This document shows positions 44,833-57,619 of a stretch of DNA of 64,000 nt, piece after piece. The notes under the pieces are model-generated. The model had not been told where the DNA came from, ran no database searches, and worked only from the letters and a program-made list of their open reading frames with translations. Location of the stretch: assembly GCA_050084515.1 (NCBI GenBank), contig CM114274.1, positions 17,856,001-17,920,000 of the forward strand, given 5' to 3'. A program made the position numbers and the translations under genes. This DNA is from Blasia pusilla. Lineage: Eukaryota > Marchantiophyta > Marchantiopsida > Blasiales. Position 1 is the first letter of the stretch. Each line of letters opens with the position of its first letter.

Positions 44833-46464
44833 TCTTAGGTTCGGCGGCAACGTGCGCTACCTCAATGCCGAGACGAAGGATTAGCATAGCAAGTGACAAA
44901 TCTTATCGTCGGTCGGTGGAAAATGCTGCAAATTTCAAGTTCTCAATCGGATGAGAATTTCGATTTATCCGGTATGCTAGATTTGCCGAACCCTAATTAA
45001 GATCGAGAAATAGAGGAAGTCCCCCATAGCCCGCGTGGAACGTCCCATGACGATATAAAAATAAAAACCAAAAACCAGATGAACGCACACGGAGGAGAGA
45101 CAAAAATATCCTCTCACCCTCATGGAAATCCCGCCCAAAATGCCCACCAAGAGTATCCAAGCTCGGTGACATTCACGTCTACTCAAACCATCCAAAAAAA
45201 ACGATCGGAGGCAAGATTGCCCACACATAACTAAGGAATTTCCCGACCATCATCCAAAAGAGAATCTCATATATGTGCTACTTCTTCACATACATGCCAC
45301 GAGAATGATTTCTTTTAATAATAATGCTTGTTGCTTTCAAAATTTATAGATAACTAGTATGATGCGTGGGTAGGAGAAAATTTTACTGCACCCTTTAGCG
45401 CCCTTAATTATTTTTTAAATCTTACAAGTGTCAAAAGCAAAAGAACTTTCATGAGGAGGATTTCCCTAACCTCATCTTAGATTAATAGTTTAGATTTTAT
45501 TTTCTTAAATGTGAAAGGAGTAACAATATTTTATTCTTCTAAATAATTCTACTTTTCAATTAACATCTAAATAATATCCCACTCCCCTAAGAAATTCATC
45601 TTTCCATAAAATTTTAAATGATATCTATTCCTCCCCCTCCACTCCTCCCACCAAAATAACACACATTAGTTTAAATCATTAACTAATTTTAATTAATGAA
45701 TTTATTTTCATGTTCCATTCATTTTCTCTTCCAAAATTATCCATTGTGATTTAAGGGGAAAATTGCTAACTTGTTGCTATTTTGTCTTATTCTGTATATA
45801 CGATTGCCAATATAATATAGATAGACATAGGGGGAGAGTCGTCATCTACATGAGACAATGTCACTAAGAAAACAAGTGTGCATCCTAGCAGATTTTGAGT
45901 GGAAGGAAGCTCGGAGCCTAGATAAGGAGAGCCCAAGAGTAAAGAAGTTTGGTGTACTTCAAAAACATATGGCCTTAATTATACAGAATCATGGATTCAT
46001 TAAAATTTTGTGAGGAAATATTAATATGAAATGAGGTATGACTTGTGGCAATTTGTATGCATAGATTAGATCTTAATGAATATTCATAGTATTATTTTTC
46101 TTGAAGTAGGAGTTCTTGGATGGAACTTGTGTATAGTAGGACCTAGATTGAACCATAAAATGAATGGAATCCACACTTTTACTTTTTGTGTTGAGATTGG
46201 GACAAATCGCAAGCCACTATTGTGATGACAAGCTAACATGTAATCCGTGTGCAGCCCTTCTTCTAAAATCTGGAATTATAGGACTCAAATGATATCTATA
46301 AGATTCGGATGGAAGTCACACAAATAGTTCACGTGTGTAAATGGAATACAAAAGTTTGGCTTTGGAAATGCCAAGATAGTAAAAGCATACAAACCTAGAA
46401 AATTTACGCTCATGTTCTAATGAAATTGGCTTGGTAGAATTAGAATGATACTAGTGGCATATAA

Positions 46465-46780
46465 GGTCACACGATGGAAACAAGGTCCAATCAACCTCTC
46501 ACGGATTAAGAAACTAATTGGAGTAAGGTCACACGAATCCTACGATCCAATTGATCTCTCATAGATTAAGAAAGTGATAGAGTAAGGTCACACGAATCCA
46601 ATAATCTATATCTCGATAGATAAATTTAATCTAGTATGTGCAGAATCACACGAACCCAAGATGATGTATTGGATGGTCTGCTGAGCCAAGAAAATAGACA
46701 TATACATGTAGGGCCGGTAATGATCCCTACGTGATGCAAGCAGCTAAAAATGATCCCTATGTGTGCAAGGAGCTAAAAAT
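46465..46780. repeat. two short degenerate tandem arrays
   Basis: AAGGTCACACGA recurs near 46465, 46525 and 46583, a period of about 60, with GATTAAGAAA between the first copies. Then GATCCCTAYGTG...GCAAGGAGCTAAAAATGA recurs at about 46720-46780 with a period near 30. Confidence 0.5.
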
Positions 46781-48404
46781 GAGCCATGTAGAGGCAGAAT
46801 CAAGTAAAGATGGAGGGGAAGTAAAAGTTTTTGTATGAACACAATGTGGAGAAAACTATGAAGTAGTCTCATCGTTCATGTTAGATAAACATCATGGTGA
46901 GTAGCAAAATTCTAGGTGAATTTTCCTAACATGAGAGCAGGAGCACTAATATGAACAAAGCAACCTATATTTCTAAGTGAATGGGTTGGAAAAGGAAGAA
47001 TTCATAAATCTGCCTTAAGTACCTAATCCTTTCAAATATAGATACAAAATATTGATTCTATAACACCTTCCTCGATCTTGCTCTAACTTGGGGTTTCCTT
47101 GTATGAGTGCTATAGCATTTATAAAATCTTTGAAATAATGTGTTGCTTAATTAAGGTTTCTCTTGTATTGAATGACTTGAATTTCAAACATATTTTCACG
47201 TGCAAGAGAAATAAATTCACACACATGACTTCAAAGCGTCATTATGATCTTACAACCAGTCTAACCTTCTTAGCAGACATTGAAAAGGTCCTTTGCAATG
47301 TGGAAGTGTGGCCACATCATCATGAAATGGAGGGGGAACAAGAACTACAAACGTTTGAGCATGGTTGTCTAGTGGTCATCGAGATGGAAGCCTTGTTCAA
47401 GTTTGTCACAATAAACATAAGCATAAGATATGAGAATTCCACATTATGGACAAAATAAATATTAAACATAGAGTTAAATATTAGGCATTGAAAAATGAAA
47501 AGAAAAGTAGAGAACTCACCATATAAGAGACGTGAAGTGTGGGATTGAAATTTGAAACCAAAATTGTTTGGAATAGCCAAGTAATAGAAGTATACTTCAA
47601 GGAGAAGTAAGCATAAGGACAGTGCAGCATAGTCAAGAGCAAAGAACATGTAATAGACATGTTACATTATTTCAAAGTGAGAATTTTGTATAGTGAAAGG
47701 TGTACATGTGTGATTGCAAAAAGAAATTACCATAAACATATGAATGCACTCAACATGTGTACATTCAAGCTCTTTCTTGTATCCTTGTGTTTATCCCACC
47801 AAAACCTAAGAATGACTTCTCCTATCACCCACTTCTTAGCGGAAAAGAAGCGCCCATCTGCCAAGTGCAAAAACAATCCTTGCTTTATTTGTCACTAATA
47901 CTCTATTTGTAAAGTGGAATTATGGAAATGGAAAATCTCTTCAAAACGGTACAATGCAAGAAATCTACGTAAAATTATAGATATTGCATGCCAGATCTAC
48001 TCTGAGAAAATGTGAAACCATAGCAGGTTGTGGAGGCAAAGTGTCATAGTGACGGAAGTTGATTTTGGAGGGAGATGTTGAACATTTCTTCTTTGTAAGA
48101 AAGTTAGTAGGAAGAAAAATTTGTTGGGTGTGCTCTAAACTTGCAACATTAGTACAATGAGAAGGAGTGACGTTAGTAATCCATAAGGTAGCGTTACAAT
48201 TGTGTTGGGCTAAAATGAAAAAATTGAATCATATGAGTTGGGAAACTAGTAAGTATCTTGGGACAATCACTATGCACACTTACGCTTTCTTGGAGAACTT
48301 GCATGTGCATTAGGCTCAAATGCATCAAGGTCAATCACAACATCAACAGAAGTAGCTTTGGTCTTGACCTGCATGGTCAAAATCTAGTAGCATTAGGATT
48401 AATC

Positions 48405-50125
48405 TTAACAAGGTGCATTGAACTCTAGTAGTGTATCATTGGTATATGTAAGTTTCATCTTGGAAATAAGATGGAAGGCTTTTGTAGAGGTTAAGTCTGA
48501 GACCATTGGCAGTAGTGGATGAAACTCATGTGCAAGTGTATGCAACTGATCTAGTATAATTCCATTGAATGCTATATTGAAATAGTTTGTTCCTCTTTGA
48601 ATGTGTAAGTGATGTTTCTTTGAAGTCAATCTTTAATACCTGAGACATGTGAGTCGAAATAACAAAGTGTGAATATTAATAAAAGCCACATATTATAAAA
48701 TATAGAAAATAAAAGCATGACCAAGAATGTTGAAGTAAAATGAGATAAGAATAAATAATTGGATGTGTTTTTGGGGAGCCTTTGTTATGTAGGTGGAATT
48801 TCTTATGGTCTCAATCTTTTCCCTGAGTGATGATATCCTTGATTTAACAATCAATTACACCTCTCTCCCAAAATGCTAGAACAAGTCATAAGTTGTCACA
48901 AAACATTGTATGGTTTTTAGTAGGTTGCATAAAATATGGTGCATATGTTCTCGATATACTCTCAATATTGTTGAGCATTATGTTGGAAGAGTCTATATAG
49001 CTAGCTAAAACCTCTTAGGGAGTTAGAGATGATCAAGAAAAAAACGAAGAGAATGAAAATAGGAGGTATGGATTATAATTAACTTGAGTGTTTGAAGCCT
49101 CTACACTTGGGTTGTGATCCATATGTGGATTTCCTTCATGGTCATTCAGGTGGATTGAATGTGACCCTGCATGCTAAACATGTTGGATGTAGATCATAGG
49201 ATGATTTGGTGCCATTCAGTAAATAATAGAGAAGAACAGAACCTTCACGTCTAGTAAGCTAATTAGTTTTCCGAAAGGTTGAAAATTTGATAGGATTCAG
49301 ATTCCAAGAATTCTAAGTTATTGACGGTTGCAAGCACGTGAGAGCATAATATAAACTAATCCAAGGGAAAATACGGATCTTATCACTATCAAGCACTCAT
49401 CAAATATTGTTAAACCCTCGCTCTTATGTCTTTTCATGGTTTAATTGAGTGTTAGAGGAAATGTCTTCATATAGAATCTAGTATTATAACTACACTTGAG
49501 AGTTAGGAAGTTTGTAATGGAGACATTTAATAACTCGCCTAAGGCGTGATTCCAACATTTATGGATGTGAGGAATCGGTCCATATCATTCAAATTTATCA
49601 CTATTGTATGAGATCCATTTGCAGAGTGAATCTTAAGGTTAATTTTAGAGGTAAGTATGAAAGTAAAACCAATATATAACAACAAATGACACTAAGTGAA
49701 AGTCTTCGTCTTCTATCCATGAACGAAACTCTAAAAGTGAAGATGCGTCTATTGATACTATGACAGAAGCATCCCCAAAGTAATGCTGCAAGCAAATGGT
49801 ATTAAATAGTTGAAAATCAAAACAATGAGAACATCTTATATATTGTAGTACCTTCATTGATAAAGTCTATGACGTTATTCTCTATAACAAAACAGTTTTT
49901 TAGATATTTTTGTATGCATGTAGAAGTAGGCAAGGTTTACCTTATAGAGTTGAGGAAACTTAGATAGTGGGGATCATCTGAGCTCCTCACGTGAGTATAA
50001 AGTTCAAACTTCTCAGCATGGTCTAGAAGAGGAGAAGATAATAAGTGACATAGGCTGCAGAAATGTTCAATACCTATAGAAGAAATCGAGAAAAGAGAGC
50101 AAGATCTTGACTTCCAATACACCAT
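48405..50125 (-). pseudogene. PIF1-type helicase element, second copy
   Basis: On the minus strand, SLCHLLSSPL (near 50030) matches TCHLLSSPLM at 36200 of the plus copy. DDPHYLSFLNSIR (near 49950) matches the NDPSFLDFFNTMK region. FNTICLQHYFGDAS and EFRSWIEDEDF (about 49720-49820) match FNIVCLKYFFGDAS and ELRSWLDGPNF. After a stretch of decayed sequence, LDQLHTLAHEFH and KAFHLISKMKL (48440-48560) match the conserved C-terminal segment. Order and spacing agree with the plus copy. The ATPase motifs I and II that should lie beyond 50130 were not found, so this copy is truncated. Confidence 0.7.
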
Positions 50126-50199
50126 AAGGAAACACGTCCATTGCCACTAAAATATCTAACTCATTTTAGTGCATACGCAAGCTATATAATCGTTGCAAC

Positions 50200-51359
50200 T
50201 AGTTTAGTACCTAGTTGCAAAGAACAAGTCGTATAGAACTTCAGTCGCAAGACTCCATGATGGCTTGATGATGTGGTGATTGACTAAAATGGTTTATTAT
50301 AGTCTTTAAGGAGATGTTAAAGCCTTGTAACCCTTACTATATGTAATATATGACCTTTAGTATGGTATATGCAAGGTACTAAATTGTTCTTATACAACGA
50401 AGCGTGTTGTGGAGGTAGACTAGAATCAATGTACTTCAGAGATTGTAATCTAATATAATGGGGATTTGCATAGAGGTTAATGATGTTAATTTGCAGATAT
50501 TGATAAATTCAAAATAGCCATGGACACTAGTTTTATGCTAGCATCATCTAAACCATCGAGTCCAATACAACATACAAACTCAAAGTTAGTTAGTTTGGAT
50601 TTGAGACCAAGTTGGTTTTTTATTAGGCAGAAATCTCTCTAGCTCTTGGTATTATGTATGGATCAAGAATACCGTTGCAAAGACCATAGGGAGGGAAGTT
50701 TGACAAGGTATCTATGCACATCTTATTACGGGATATTCAACACATAACAAAACTGCAAAAGACACAATACTACATGCAGATTTTAAACATGTTACATACA
50801 TTCTTCCATCTTAATAGTAGTTGATCTTTAAGTGATCAATAATAGCATAAATCCTTGTATGATAGCCTTGCCTTAAATGTCTAGTTATATTATTCCTTTT
50901 CCCTTTGGTACTTAACATGTAATTTGTCAAGGATTAGGCTTTGTGGAGTCCTACTTAGGGGTACCCTAACACTCCTCTATATACATTGCAAGCAAGAAGG
51001 CATTGGGCCTAGTAGGTTACAATGCCTAGGGGGTTCTAAGTGGATGGATGTGTTGTGTGGATACTTTCTATATTCTCCTCGTAGCAATAGCATAAGACTG
51101 CCTATAAAGAAGGCTAATATATAACCATATGAAAAGATAGCAAGCAATAAATTTTTGAAAGGGATGTAAGTAAATTACTAGAAGATTTCAATATTATAGA
51201 TAAGTATAGGATGCACCTAGTAATGCACTAACATAAACAAAACCATGTTCTAATCTCAGAGTATGTGTCTTGCTCCAAATCTTAAGACCGTAGGTTATAA
51301 CAAGAGCAAATCTAGAGACAAAACTAATGGCGGAAGGAGTTTTTCTGCCCCTCAACTCT

Positions 51360-51396
<37 letters not shown>

Positions 51397-51470
51397 ATGT
51401 GAATACAGAGTTCTCACTGAAAGAAATTTATGGTTTTTATGACTAAACTTTAAACAAATGGACGAGAGAA
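50200..51470. other. AT-rich spacer
   Basis: No coding match in either orientation. The only clear structure is an AT microsatellite at 51363-51392. Confidence 0.45.
51363..51392. repeat. (AT)n microsatellite
   Basis: About fifteen uninterrupted AT units. Confidence 0.95.
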
Positions 51471-51474
51471 TATC

Positions 51475-53036
51475 TCAAATTATGACATAAATGGTCTAGT
51501 TATTTATTCTAGGGTTATGCTACTCACTTAGCCATCTTCTTATGACACGAGTAGTTACCAATATACTGAAGTCATAAACAAGTCATATCTCCTCACTTGT
51601 CTAGTATTTGTAAGTCATAAAAAATGACTTATGTTTCCTTACCAACACTTATGGAGGCCAAATCTGCAGGATCATCCTTCATGTTTAACTTTTGATAATG
51701 TGCTCGACTCTATTATTCTGTGGCCAAAAATATTGATATATACGCAAAAAGTGATCAAATATATTTTCTTGTCGCATTACTTAGAGGTTTTAAAGCAAAG
51801 GTATTCATGTATGATTCAATATTTGAGAGAGATTTTGGGAGTACTTTTGGTTATCTACATGTATATATAGCACACTATACATTAGATAAAAAAAAATTTA
51901 AGTTTGAATTATGGATCAAACATTTGGATCATTATGTCATCTTCTTTATGTGATCTACATTTTATCCCAAATCCATTAAGGGGAATGAAATTTGATTATA
52001 TCCCTTGATTGACTATAACGTGCTTGTATATTTACAATGAAAACTTGTGATTAATCATATTCCATTGCATGTTCTATACCTCATTTTGTACTAATAATAA
52101 TGTGTTTTGTTACATCATTTTCAAAACCCTTAAATATTGAGCCTAATGTAAGTCTCAAGTCCAAGTCTTTCATTGATCAAGCAATACTAACCAATGACCA
52201 ATTTTGTTCAAAGAACTAAACCAATCCTCGCTAAATACCAACCAAATCATAAAAACTGACTAAAGTTTCAAAGTAATCACAATAATATTATTCCAATAGT
52301 AATATCATAATCACTATTGTAGTGGATATGCTCATTGCCAATGATTTCCGTAGTCATCTCTAATGAATCATTGGGTCAACTACCAAAAAAACCACAAATC
52401 ATACCTATAAGACCCTTACAATCATTCTACATAACATTGAAAGTCATGCATAATGAATAACATGATCATTCTCGATCACTGCATCATAGTCATGATTTGG
52501 TATGATGACTCATTGAGCTATATGAAGGCCCAGTATTGGACTTGTGTCTAAAGTGGAACACATCAAAAGATTTAAGCAGACGTTTGAAAGTACTAGGATC
52601 TAATTATCTAATAGTATGAAGAATATCTAACTTAACATAGCTATACAAAATGGCTACACTAATCGCATGCAATCACTCAACACATGATTGGGTGAGTTAT
52701 TAGAAAATCCACGTGTCCATATTTATGACTAAACCACTTGCTTTGTTTTTTTCCACCTCATTTATCAATGTCATCTTTAAAGAAGTCCATGTCACATAAT
52801 GATGTGTCATTTCTTCCACATCATGTCAATGACATGGTAATCACGATAAATGACTCCTTTCTTGAGTCATTTATAGATAGCAACGTAGACGACTATCTTA
52901 GTTGGGCTAGTCATAATTTTTTATGACTTTGATTTTGTGTCTACATAAGTCACTAGTTATAGTTAGTCATAGAATGTGATATATGACTTAATTGAGTAGT
53001 ATATCCTAGTGATAAAACCAAGGTTTTCTTCTAGTG
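51475..53036. mobile_element. probable non-autonomous CACTA-like element
   Basis: The right end, read in reverse, starts CACTAGAAGAAAACC, close to the plant CACTA terminus CACTACAAGAAAA. It continues with repeated GTCATA and TATGAC units. The left end at about 51490-51545 aligns with the reverse complement of the right end through GGTTATGCTACTCA versus GGATATACTACTCA and on to ATGAC, although its first bases have diverged. Several AGTCATAAAAAATGACT-type palindromes lie inside both ends, as expected for subterminal repeats. No transposase is present. Confidence 0.5.
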
Positions 53037-53528
53037 TCTTTAGGATAATGCTCTAGAGTCATAGGAATTACATTTGAGGGATCTCCTTGGATCTACTAAG
53101 GTTCTTTGTATGTCCGTAGGTGGGAATTTTCTACAACTTGGACAACAATAAACTGAGAAACTGTCTTTCATTGGTCATTATCGTCTTGTCTACTAATGAC
53201 CTAGTCATAGAAGACTAATAGATTGTCAAATTGCAATTTAGACCAGAACTTGATAGATTTTATGTACATTGGACAGATGAACGATGTTATGTTTGATGTG
53301 AATAAGTCTATTGCAAGAATTTGGCTTGTGTTAAGGAAGATCCACTACACTAGGGTGGTCTAGAGATACCTTAAACATACTCTAGAGCGCCCTTGTTCAT
53401 ACCAAGCCGCCTCCCATGGTGATCATTGATATAGTGAGGATAGTAGTTGTGAAAGGGTTGGAGCAAGAGAAAGGCTAATGAATGAAGATAGAAAGATGGT
53501 TTCTATAAGAAGTTTCATTTGTCGTGCG

Positions 53529-54094
53529 AATCCACATCGTCATACAACATACATCGCTGACATACCATACGCACATATATACATAACATAGACGAGAGTA
53601 TCCACAAACGCAAGTGTACCACAACTGAAATCCGTGAAAGACCTACTGTCATAAAACACGTTTACAATCACATACAATCGAGCCAAACCCACTCCACGAT
53701 GGGAGAATCCAGGTCGAAGCTTATGGAAACACCATAGCCAAGAGCTCTACTCACTACCAAGGCTAACTCCCAACGCAACAGCTCAACTCAAAGAACTGAT
53801 CGTTCTTTGAGGGCAAGCCACCTTATATCCTCCAACCTAAGAGCGGGCCCTACTAGGAAAGTCACCCCAAGTGAGTAACCCCAACCCTATGTATGGAACC
53901 ACATCTCTACCAAGCCACTACGGTCCTACATAAGGAATGGCCTCTACCAAAGACACCATACTCTACGACATAATCCGTATGGTCATGACGGTGCCGTATA
54001 ATCCACATCGTCATACAACATACATCGACATACCATACGCACATACATACATAACATAGACGAGAGTATCCACAAACGCAAGTGTACCACAACT
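53529..54094. repeat. 100 bp direct repeat on both sides of the left LTR
   Basis: AATCCACATCGTCATACAAC... to GTGTACCACAAC occurs at 53529-53635, directly before the left LTR, and again at about 54000-54094, directly after it. The copies are almost identical, with a few-base indel near CATCG(CTG)ACATACC. The right LTR has no such flank. Confidence 0.85.
53636..53990 (-). repeat. left LTR (3' LTR of the element)
   Basis: Starts TGAAATCCGTGAAAG on the plus strand and ends GGTCATGACG. It is nearly identical to 62886-63252, with single-base differences and short indels. Its last base departs from the expected TGACA terminus, and it is embedded in a 100 bp direct repeat. Confidence 0.9.
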
Positions 54095-54419
54095 CGCCCC
54101 CTAATCAAGCGGTTAGGTCCTCTAACTCCCTGTAGCCCTATACATCTACTACATGCTATACACCTTCTTGGATGCCCGAATCGTAAGGCCGGGTGCTAGG
54201 TTGCCCCATCGTTAGTCGCACATCTGTAATCCATATCATGCAAAGATCAAGTCATCTACCTCTCCTAAGTACATCGAGGACAAACCCACCTTCCAAAGAG
54301 GGAACAACATCCAAACGTGAGTCAAACACATCATGTGCCAACCCTAGAACACCGATCACACACCAACATACGGGCTGCGTTACAAAGCAGACCCACACAA
54401 CATGCACCTCAAGCTAGCA

Positions 54420-55670
54420 CGTATCATGGCTAAGCTTGGGTCAACAAGACCATCCACATTTGGAAGATGACATGGCGCACAATTACGCACATGGTCCTTC
54501 CAAACAACTCCATCACGACCCTCCAACATGAGAACTCCGAAGCTAACACCTCACGCACTCGTAAAATAGTGCGCTGCCGTCACATCCAACGTTGTCGGGC
54601 AATCTGCTGCAAATAGACATAGTCCCCACATAGAACCTACAAATCGATGGTCGATAACCTCCACTCGAATGGTTGCATACCGCAACGTATCCATGTGTTG
54701 AGCAATGGCAAGATTCTCAAAGGTCGTTGGCATAACTCTCAAAGAGCTACCGAGAACACACCCTCATCCACATCTCTCGGGTCATCAAGGTTCACCACCT
54801 CACTAGACTCCGACGACTAATTCGCTTTGGCAAGTCCGGATCTCGGCCGTATAATGTAAAAATAAGGTGAGAAGGAAGCCAAGGATGCTTGGCGATCGAA
54901 CCTATACCCCATGGCTAACCATGGCAATCGAATATCCGGTCTCCAAGATGCCCTTCAGAGGGCCATACTTGCGCAATGCCCTCTTCACCGCCTCGAACCA
55001 CACGCTCAGCCAAACCATCCGCCTGGATGATCTCGAGACGTGGTCCGATGATCAATCAACGCCTTGTCACACAAGACCTGAAACTCACCTGAAACTCAGA
55101 CTCGGTCGGTCAAGACTTCAGGTGGTGCACCAAAATGACTAAGCACTCTATCCAGAAACGCATACGCCGTTCCTCACTTGCCTTGTCCGTAATGCCACCA
55201 ACTCAATCCACGTGGAGAAGTGCTCCACCATCACCAACACATATCGATGATGTCGCATACCAACGATAACGGTCCCGCAAAGTCCACACTCCAACGGTAA
55301 CCCAACCCCATAATAGGCAAGGGGTGTAATTGTGGTGTAGGGGCATTAAATGATGCCTCACCGGTCACAAACCATACAACGTGACACCAATCGCTGCACA
55401 CTGAGTATGCATGCCACGCCACCAATATTGGCCAAGGAGTAAGCTATACGACGCTTTACCCCAAAATGTCCAACTCCTCATGGGCATGTCGCTGGTCGCT
55501 CTCTCTGAGCCAAATGTGGCACTACTCAGTACTCTACCATCCTCCCACACGCGGAGAATATGTGTTCCCTCCAATCGATACCTCTTAGCACGTTGAAGAA
55601 CACGGTCTCGCTCCTTGGCACTCACTATGCCTGGCACCCTTCCGGTCCGTAGGAACTCCAACACCAACGC
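54420..55670 (-). pseudogene. retrotransposon integrase
   Basis: The zinc-binding region is broken but recognisable by TYSLLLGQYWWRGMHTQ-like sequence at about 55400-55450. The catalytic core shows WSVDFAGPL (first Asp, about 55270), HFGAPPEVLTD (second Asp, about 55120) and, in another frame, ADGLAERVV (Glu, about 55020). PWLAMGYRF and the C-terminal ENLAIAQH and DTLRYATIR follow (54660-54740). The three acidic residues of the DDE triad are all present, but no single frame contains them. Confidence 0.85.
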
Positions 55671-55959
55671 ATCATCATGAATATCACGCTGATCCGCACC
55701 ACCATCTCCAACCTTAGGATCTCAAGGTGGCCATCTACCCTCCGACTAGAGTAAGATATCATGTGGTCCTCCATACTAGAGTCCACCCCTAACCAACATA
55801 AAAAGGCGGATGCATGCCAACTGGCACCATCTCCTCATCAACCTCGCCATGCCATCTAGCCCTGTTGTATCCTTCTTGGCTAGTACATGGGTTCCTACTC
55901 AACCCATCAAGATCAAGGTTGGCAACTCCAGGTCTATGTACCACCGGAAGTCATACTCC

Positions 55960-57065
55960 TATAAGATAAGAGCCCACCGTGCAAGCTTCCCCTGTAAGCT
56001 TGTCGACTCCATCAACCACTTGAGCGGTTGGTGATCAGAATAACAAGGGTAAACGGGTGCCAAACAAGTAACACCTAAAGTGTGCCACGGCCCACACTCT
56101 TGCCAAGCACTCTCCCTCATATGAACTATAGCGACTCGCTGCATTATTCGAACGACTTGCATAGGCCACCACAAACTCCATGTGCTCATCATCATGTTGT
56201 GTCAACACCGCTCCAAGTCCCAACCTACTCCAATCGTGTGTAATTGAAATGGGCGCCCTCGATAGGTCTCCTCAAGATAGGCGCCGCCACCAATCGGGCC
56301 TTAAGCTCCACAAAAGCTCTCTCTGATCATCTCCCGGTGCCACTCTTGATCTGATTTCAGCAATTGGTTCAATGGCTTTGCCATAGCACTAAATCCTTCA
56401 CATACCTCCGATAGTAGTTCGCCAATCCCATGAATGCTCGAACTCTACTCACATCTACCGGACGCGGAATAAGTGCAATAGCCTCCACCTTTGCTTGCTG
56501 AACTCCCAAACCACCTGGATAGATCACATGACCCAAGTACTCAACATCCTCATGGAAGACTCTTACTTACACTTTCCTGGATGCAAACGTAGACCATGAG
56601 CTTTCAACCGCTCAAACACCATCTGCAAATGTATCTGATGCTCCTCCACCGTGTTACTGAACACCAAGATATCATCAATGTAACACCGAACAAAATCCAA
56701 CCCTGCTAGGATCTTGTCCATCACTCTTTGAAACTCGGCAGGTGCATTCTTCAACCCAAAGGGTAAGAATTTCCACTGGTACAAACAATCCTTGCCATGA
56801 GAGTTGACACCCCAAAATGCTGTCTTGGCCTTATCACTCTCCCGAATCGGCAATTGATGGTATCCTACCCGAAGATCCAAAGTACTGAAAATCTTTGCCT
56901 GTCCCACCACATCAAAGATCTCCTCAGGCGTAGGCATGGCATACCTATCGGCCTTGGTTTGCCGATTGATAGGACGGTAATCTCCACACATCCGCCTATC
57001 CCGTAGTTGCCATGCATATCCTTTTTAGCAGCATGACAAAGTGGGTGATGCATACTCTCCATGCG
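55960..57065 (-). pseudogene. reverse transcriptase and RNase H
   Basis: A 142-codon open stretch (56563-56991) begins MCGDYRPINRQTK and contains FSTLDLRVGYHQ, FLPFGLKNAPAEFQR and the active site YIDD at residues 104-107 (nucleotides 56671-56682). An upstream fragment in another frame (to 57062) supplies the lead-in. The RNase H fragment GLGAVLTQHDDE, YASRSNN and SDHQPLKWLM spans 56223 to 55990 in two frames. The order and motifs are those of Ty3/gypsy elements found widely in mosses, lycophytes and ferns. Confidence 0.9.
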
Positions 57066-57619
57066 ACAACTCCACTAATCCAGCCTCCAAAAGGTCCAAC
57101 GTCCTACTCTAAATCAAGTCCCTCTCCATATCACTATATCGGTAGGGACGACGGAAGATTGGCGTATCACTAGCCAAATCAATCCGTATACCGGGTCCAA
57201 CCAGAGAACCCAACTCCTTCATGCTAAAGGCAAAACAACTCCTATAAGCACGAGGAACCGTGTGTCAGCGTCGTTTCTCACCTCCCGTAAGCTTGGGCCC
57301 AAGTAATGGCTCCCAAGTCTCCCACTTTGGCACACTAGAGGGAGAGGACGATGCCATTGGTCGCTACATAACCCCCTCACAAGATGGTACACCCTTAGCT
57401 ACACCATCATCCGAGCAAATAACTCCTCCACCAAAGCATGAGCAACCAACTCCACATGCCCAACCATTACATCCCATTTACTCCAAGGATGCAAAATACT
57501 ACTCTCCTCGCTTGACCGATGCCTCTACCGCCCCTGAGAGAGCCATCGAGCTCATTACAAGGGGTGGAAGACCCACAGACATAGTCCGAAGTCGACGCTG
57601 CTCGGCCATACCAAGACTC

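Larger units (their letters stand above)
42800..48400. other. spacer with small repeats
   Basis: Apart from the possible exon at 44749-44832 and repeats at 46465-46780, nothing is recognisable. From about 45240 the sequence is strongly AT-rich. ORFs at 47099-47458 plus and 47320-47649 minus overlap and match no family. Confidence 0.4.
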
